A stretch of 64,000 nucleotides of DNA from Branchiostoma lanceolatum (Eukaryota; Chordata; Leptocardii; Amphioxiformes; Branchiostomatidae), in assembly GCF_035083965.1 (NCBI RefSeq), contig NC_089727.1, positions 8,871,501-8,935,500 of the forward strand. Reading direction: 5' to 3'. The notes under the pieces were generated by a model. That model did no database searches. It was given only the letters and a program-made list of their open reading frames with translations, and was not told where the DNA came from. The translations under genes were made by a program, and so were the position numbers. Of the stretch, positions 60,401-64,000 are shown piece after piece. How positions within the stretch are numbered: the first letter of the stretch is position 1; every line of letters starts with the position of its first letter.

Positions 60401-63400
60401 ATACTTACACATTGGAGGGCCCCTGGTTGGGTACTATTGTAGGTGATGACGGCTCCGCTGTGCTTTTTCTGGTTGGGCCATTTGCCTGTAATACAATTTA
60501 CACATCAATGAAATACAATTTACACATCATAAATACATGTATAACAACCTTTGTATTCATCCACTTTGTTATAATGTGCAATGCACCAGTGGAAAACACA
60601 ATATGGACAAGAGACAAAATGGCAAATATCTTAAGAAAGCCAATAAAACAATACAAAACATGTTTTCTTCCCTTTTTGCATTCATATTTTGGTAGGAAAT
60701 CTTTCAACCTCAAACAAAGACTTTTTGGCTAAAATTTGATTAACTGTAGAAACATAGTACATGGCACAGGACAGAATAATATAATTCACTGTGTTGAAAG
60801 TTTCAGAGATGTAAAATTTATTCTTTATGAATACTATACTCATCAGGTTTTGCAAAAGAATTCAATACATTTCTGTAATTTCTAGAAGTCTTTCAAAGTC
60901 ATTGTTAATCTATAATAAATGCCTCTACCCATGAGGCATTGCAAAAAAAGGACTCATATCTGAGGCCACACCAATTAAATTTCTTGGTTAATGGATTTTT
61001 TTTTTAAATCTTAGCACACAAAAAAATCATGAAAACAGAAGGCTGGGGTGAAAACTTGCACCTGACCCTGTTCACCCCGAGATTGTGTGCACCAAAGTAC
61101 AAACTTTCCTCTGAGATTCTGTTTTTCTGTTGACTTTCCAATCTAGCATTTTTTTTAAAAATTCTGTTAACCAAGAAATCAAAATGGTGTAGCCTGAGTG
61201 TGCAGCTGAAGACAGGGTGCAGACTCACAGTGGCAGTGCCTGTAGTGGGGGCAGGTTCAGGTTGAGAAGTGGCAGCGACCACAGCGGCTGCTTCTGCTCC
61301 CTGTAGGGAAGGGAAACGTCATACAATCTTTATTACCTATCCTTCAAAATATCTTGATTCTGTATCGATATCAATACAGCTGGTAGAACTGTGCATTGGC
61401 GTAACACAAGCGCACAATGCTGCAGCTGGTTTTGTTTCACTGAATGACCTGTCAACCTAACCTTTGCATGTCTAGCTGCAAGTATTGTTTAAAGCTAATG
61501 AGGATGCTCCTACAGTACTTGGTGGCAACGAGTTCCATTCTACAATAGTTCATTACACGTAGAAGCTGAGCAATAGCAACAAAAAAAGTCCTGCATTTTT
61601 TATGCAGCAAGATCTATCTTGGTCACATACTTCCTCACTGAAATAAACATATTATGTAGTGCTATGCATTAATTTTGGTCCATGTACCTTTCATGTTCGT
61701 TTTTCAAAAGAGGCTGCTTAGAATAATTCTATATTAGGAATTTAGTTAAATTTTCATGTAGTCTCAATATAGCTGACTCCAAATACAGGTCCAGTTTTCA
61801 GTTTTATTCAGTAAATTGAGATATTTTTTTCATGTAGTCTGAATTTTTACAATGCTAGTTTAAATTTGCGGGGTATTACCAGTAACTCAGGGTGATAAGA
61901 TCAGATATCATCCCACACAATTTTCAATACAAAGCTTTGGAATGTGTAATCTATGCTGTGACTCCATCTGTAACACCTTTATCTGATGATACTGTAAATG
62001 CAGAAATGTTCGTGGTTCTTTTATGTTCGCGGTTTTAAGCTCTTTGCCACAGACTTAAAACCACCGCAAACTTTTTTCGCCAGTGTTTCTGTAGCGCTAC
62101 TATTGTTTTAAAATCGAAATCGAACTCAAAACCACCGCCAACACTCCATTTTCTCCATACCGCGAAATTAAAACCACGCAAACTTCAATGCCTTTACAGT
62201 AAGTCATCCCTAAAGCACATCAAATCTGATCCACGCTGAAAATGATCTCTGTGATACCATCAACTGTCTATAGCCTTGCTGGGAACAAGAGCAAGCCTAT
62301 GCTTGACTGTCCCTTTTAAAGAATCTGGCTGCTCCCTGACATGAAAGTCGTTCATCATAATGTCAGCGGGAACAAAGGGGTGACCTCTGACGAGGCTGTC
62401 AATCAAAAGTGAGGTCAGGAGTGACATGTGGGGATCAGGTGGGGAGGACAATACTGTTGGCGCGTCTGCCCCGGGGTCAGCCGAGGATCGCCGCCCTCAT
62501 TCTTCTCCAACACATCAGGGATCAGGGCAGCAAATATATTTCCCGTTTTACTCAGAGTCGGGGATAAATCTGGTGGAAGCAGCGATATGAGTTTGGCGTA
62601 GGTGACAGGGTAGAAGAGAGGGTGAAGGCTGGGGCGCAATCATTGGAACATGTTGTCTTTATGAGAGAAAAGGACCCTTACATCTACGTACTGTAAATCA
62701 TGTCAAGTTCAAGGGCTTAATTTCGCAGTAGGAGGGGAAAGGGGGCCAACCTTCATGGTTGTTTTTATTTAAAGGGGCCCAAAGCAATATTAGGGCCAAA
62801 AAAATGGAAATTAAAAAAAAACTGAAATCTTTATGGTAGTGACATTTACTAACAGCTCATTAGCTTCATACTTTGAGCATTTTAAAACCTCACAAAAACG
62901 TGTCATACAATGATCTCCTTACATGTAGTTTCGCGAGACTACAAAAATCCCAGCAACAATTTTCAGTGAGTTCTCACATTACAACAACGTCATATTTTTG
63001 CATCATGGACGTCACTATACAGTGCGATAGTGTTCTTCGAACTAATCATGTATAGAAATGACTAATTAAATTTTTGGGCCTTAATATTGCTTTATGACTC
63101 AAGTTATTAGCCAAGCACAGCAGGTCACCTCTACTCTTCTCCATAAGTGTTTTGGGTTCTTTTATGTACATAAGTTTGATGTTTGAGGCTAACGCCTAAG
63201 CTCACTCATACATGGGTACCAAGGATTTACATGTTCTACATCACCATTCGATAGGATGATGCGACTTTTTTCCAGTCATGCCCAGACCTGGGTGATTACA
63301 CCACTAGCTAACGAAAAGAAGAGTCATGCTTTGTCCTCAGTTTGAGGTCGTTCATTTTACCGGTGAAGACTTTGTCCTGAAAACAAAAATGTACCAAGCA

Positions 63401-64000
63401 ATCTTCCTTGCAGAGTTTCCAAGGAAATCAATGGTAAGACTTGAAAGGTCAATTTTCTTCAGAGAACCTTGAGACACGATCCCTGACCCAACTCAGGCAA
63501 AGGTAAATGTATGATCGATGATCATATCAGACTACAGACGCTGGGAATTTTTGAGCGAAGAGCAGTGAGGCCTCAAAGTCTATGTTACTGTTAATGGAGA
63601 AGCATGGAAACTTTACGGATGTAGGGTACAAATGTACATGTATGTGTTCATAAGCATAGCTAGTGTCGACGAAAAAGTTTTCATGATTTGCTTGTGTGTG
63701 TGTGTGTCTGTGTGTGTGTGTATGCTAATTGAGCAGACATTTCTGTTTCAGTCATACAACATAGTCATATAGTTCTGCATTGTACCAGACACAGTTTCTA
63801 CCAGCGTACGTCGGGTGTGTGTGAAGGTTCTGACAGGTGTGTGACAGGTATTTGGTGTGTGAAATTTCTTACCTGTGCAGTAGGTGGTGATGAGGAGGAT
63901 GGTGCACTAGAGGACAGAGTGTTGGAGTCTATCCTGGCGGCAGCGGTGGGGTTACTGGAACTGATCAGCACAGGGGCACTGATCTCCATGGAATGCCTGC
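54450..64000 (-). CDS. SH3RF1: SH3RF/POSH E3 ubiquitin ligase scaffold, C-terminal part
   Basis: Minus-strand exons 64000-63873 (continues beyond the window), 61300-61229, 60485-60409, 59171-59001, 57667-57454, 57035-56337, 55986-55778, 55253-55038 and 54618-54450 give about 650 C-terminal residues with consistent phases. POSH is a RING E3 ligase and JNK-pathway scaffold; its RING and first two SH3 domains lie outside. Seen here: the conserved block [21 protein letters not shown]3-3 ([19 protein letters not shown] ... [12 protein letters not shown]), a long Pro/Gln/Ala/Ser linker, the basic patch [19 protein letters not shown], a Leu-Asp-Ser motif [10 protein letters not shown], and SH3-4 ([19 protein letters not shown] ... 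[11 protein letters not shown]) directly before the stop. The paralogue (SH3RF1, 2 or 3) cannot be fixed; an invertebrate would usually have one POSH. The linker is longer in low-complexity runs than I would expect but is open throughout. Confidence 0.92.
55570..55765 (+). repeat. Dispersed repeat H, copy 3
   Basis: ACTGCTAGGGGGCCCAAAAT, ACATACCAAAATTCATAC, AAATCCATCTAAAGGATCTT, then AAACACAACCAGAAACAATA and CCTCCTTCCCAGAGG-like tail. It lies in the SH3RF intron between exons 55986-55778 and 55253-55038. Confidence 0.55.
58617..58839. mobile_element. MITE with long TIRs in SH3RF intron
   Basis: Left end TAAAGGCCCTGTCACACTTG with TGTGTATAT and GTATGAGTTGCGCAT; inverted right end TTAGGACCCTGTCACACTTG with TGCGTATAT and CTTGAGTTGCATAT. 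About 65 bases of each end pair. No coding frame. Target duplication not clear. Confidence 0.7.
61990..62201. mobile_element. TACTGTAAAT-ended MITE, copy 2
   Basis: Begins TACTGTAAATGCAGAAATGT, GTGGTTCTTTTATGTTCGCG, and ends with inverse-like AATTAAAACCACGCAAACTT, CTTTACAGTA. The interior has two ACCACCGC(A/C)AAC phrases. Same family as 26567-26770. It lies in an SH3RF intron. Confidence 0.7.
62260..62640 (-). pseudogene. Coding-like block in SH3RF intron
   Basis: Two overlapping minus-strand frames read as ordinary, non-repetitive protein: [20 protein letters not shown] followed by [18 protein letters not shown], and then, in a shifted frame, [20 protein letters not shown] with [20 protein letters not shown] and a stop. 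A single frameshift near 62430 would connect them. I do not recognise a family, and no GT-AG pair makes it an SH3RF exon. It may be a fragment of a gene inside a repeat or a retrocopy. Confidence 0.3.
63694..63722. repeat. Short (GT)n microsatellite
   Basis: About 14 GT units with one TCT interruption, in the SH3RF intron next to the exon that runs off the right end of the window. Confidence 0.85.

Overview
The window reads as intron-rich animal nuclear DNA, most consistent with a lancelet (Branchiostoma-like cephalochordate) or a close marine deuterostome. It has small metazoan exons with GT-AG introns of roughly 0.1-3 kb, recognisable metazoan genes (SH3RF/POSH, COQ2, glutaredoxin, UGT), many polymorphic-looking microsatellites, and a dense layer of short terminal-inverted-repeat elements, tRNA-derived SINE-like units and 5'-truncated LINE tails. 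The species call is an inference from style and cannot be proved from sequence reading alone. All exon chains below were assembled by hand. In each complete gene the exon lengths sum to a multiple of three with compatible intron phases, which is the main internal check.

Layout: 1-8653 has no supported gene, only repeats and two LINE 3'-end fragments. 8654-13225 (+) is a single-pass membrane protein with a repetitive N-terminal tail carrying NPxY motifs, a Thr/Ser-rich stalk and a C-terminal NHL beta-propeller. 13226-20271 is repeat-rich intergenic DNA with a 1.16-kb TIR element, segmental duplications and a LINE reverse-transcriptase fragment. 20272-29729 (+) is a 13-exon secreted beta-propeller protein of the mesenchyme-specific cell-surface-glycoprotein / choice-of-anchor-I type. 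31010-33021 (-) is a three-exon glutaredoxin. 33683-38147 (+) is COQ2, the 4-hydroxybenzoate polyprenyltransferase of ubiquinone synthesis, head-to-head with the glutaredoxin. 41517-43902 (+) is a four-exon UDP-glucuronosyltransferase. 44838-48075 holds an approximately 3-kb imperfect inverted repeat. 48252-49146 (+) is an unrecognised intronless coding-like region with two frame breaks. 49147-54449 is dominated by TIR elements. 54450 to beyond 64000 (-) is the C-terminal half of SH3RF/POSH, including its third and fourth SH3 domains.

The genes do not form an operon or one pathway. The functional links I can see are modest: the glutaredoxin and COQ2 share a divergent 5' region (redox and mitochondrial quinone biology), and the UGT is an ER detoxification enzyme. 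The most unusual structure is in COQ2. In two separate introns the sequence directly after an exon is a tandem array built from copies of that exon's 3' end plus its 5' splice site, so each intron starts with a series of decoy donor sites. Other points of interest are a four-copy TIR family, a TTAA-flanked 1.08-kb element, the large inverted repeat, and palindromic elements in intron 1 of the secreted-propeller gene.
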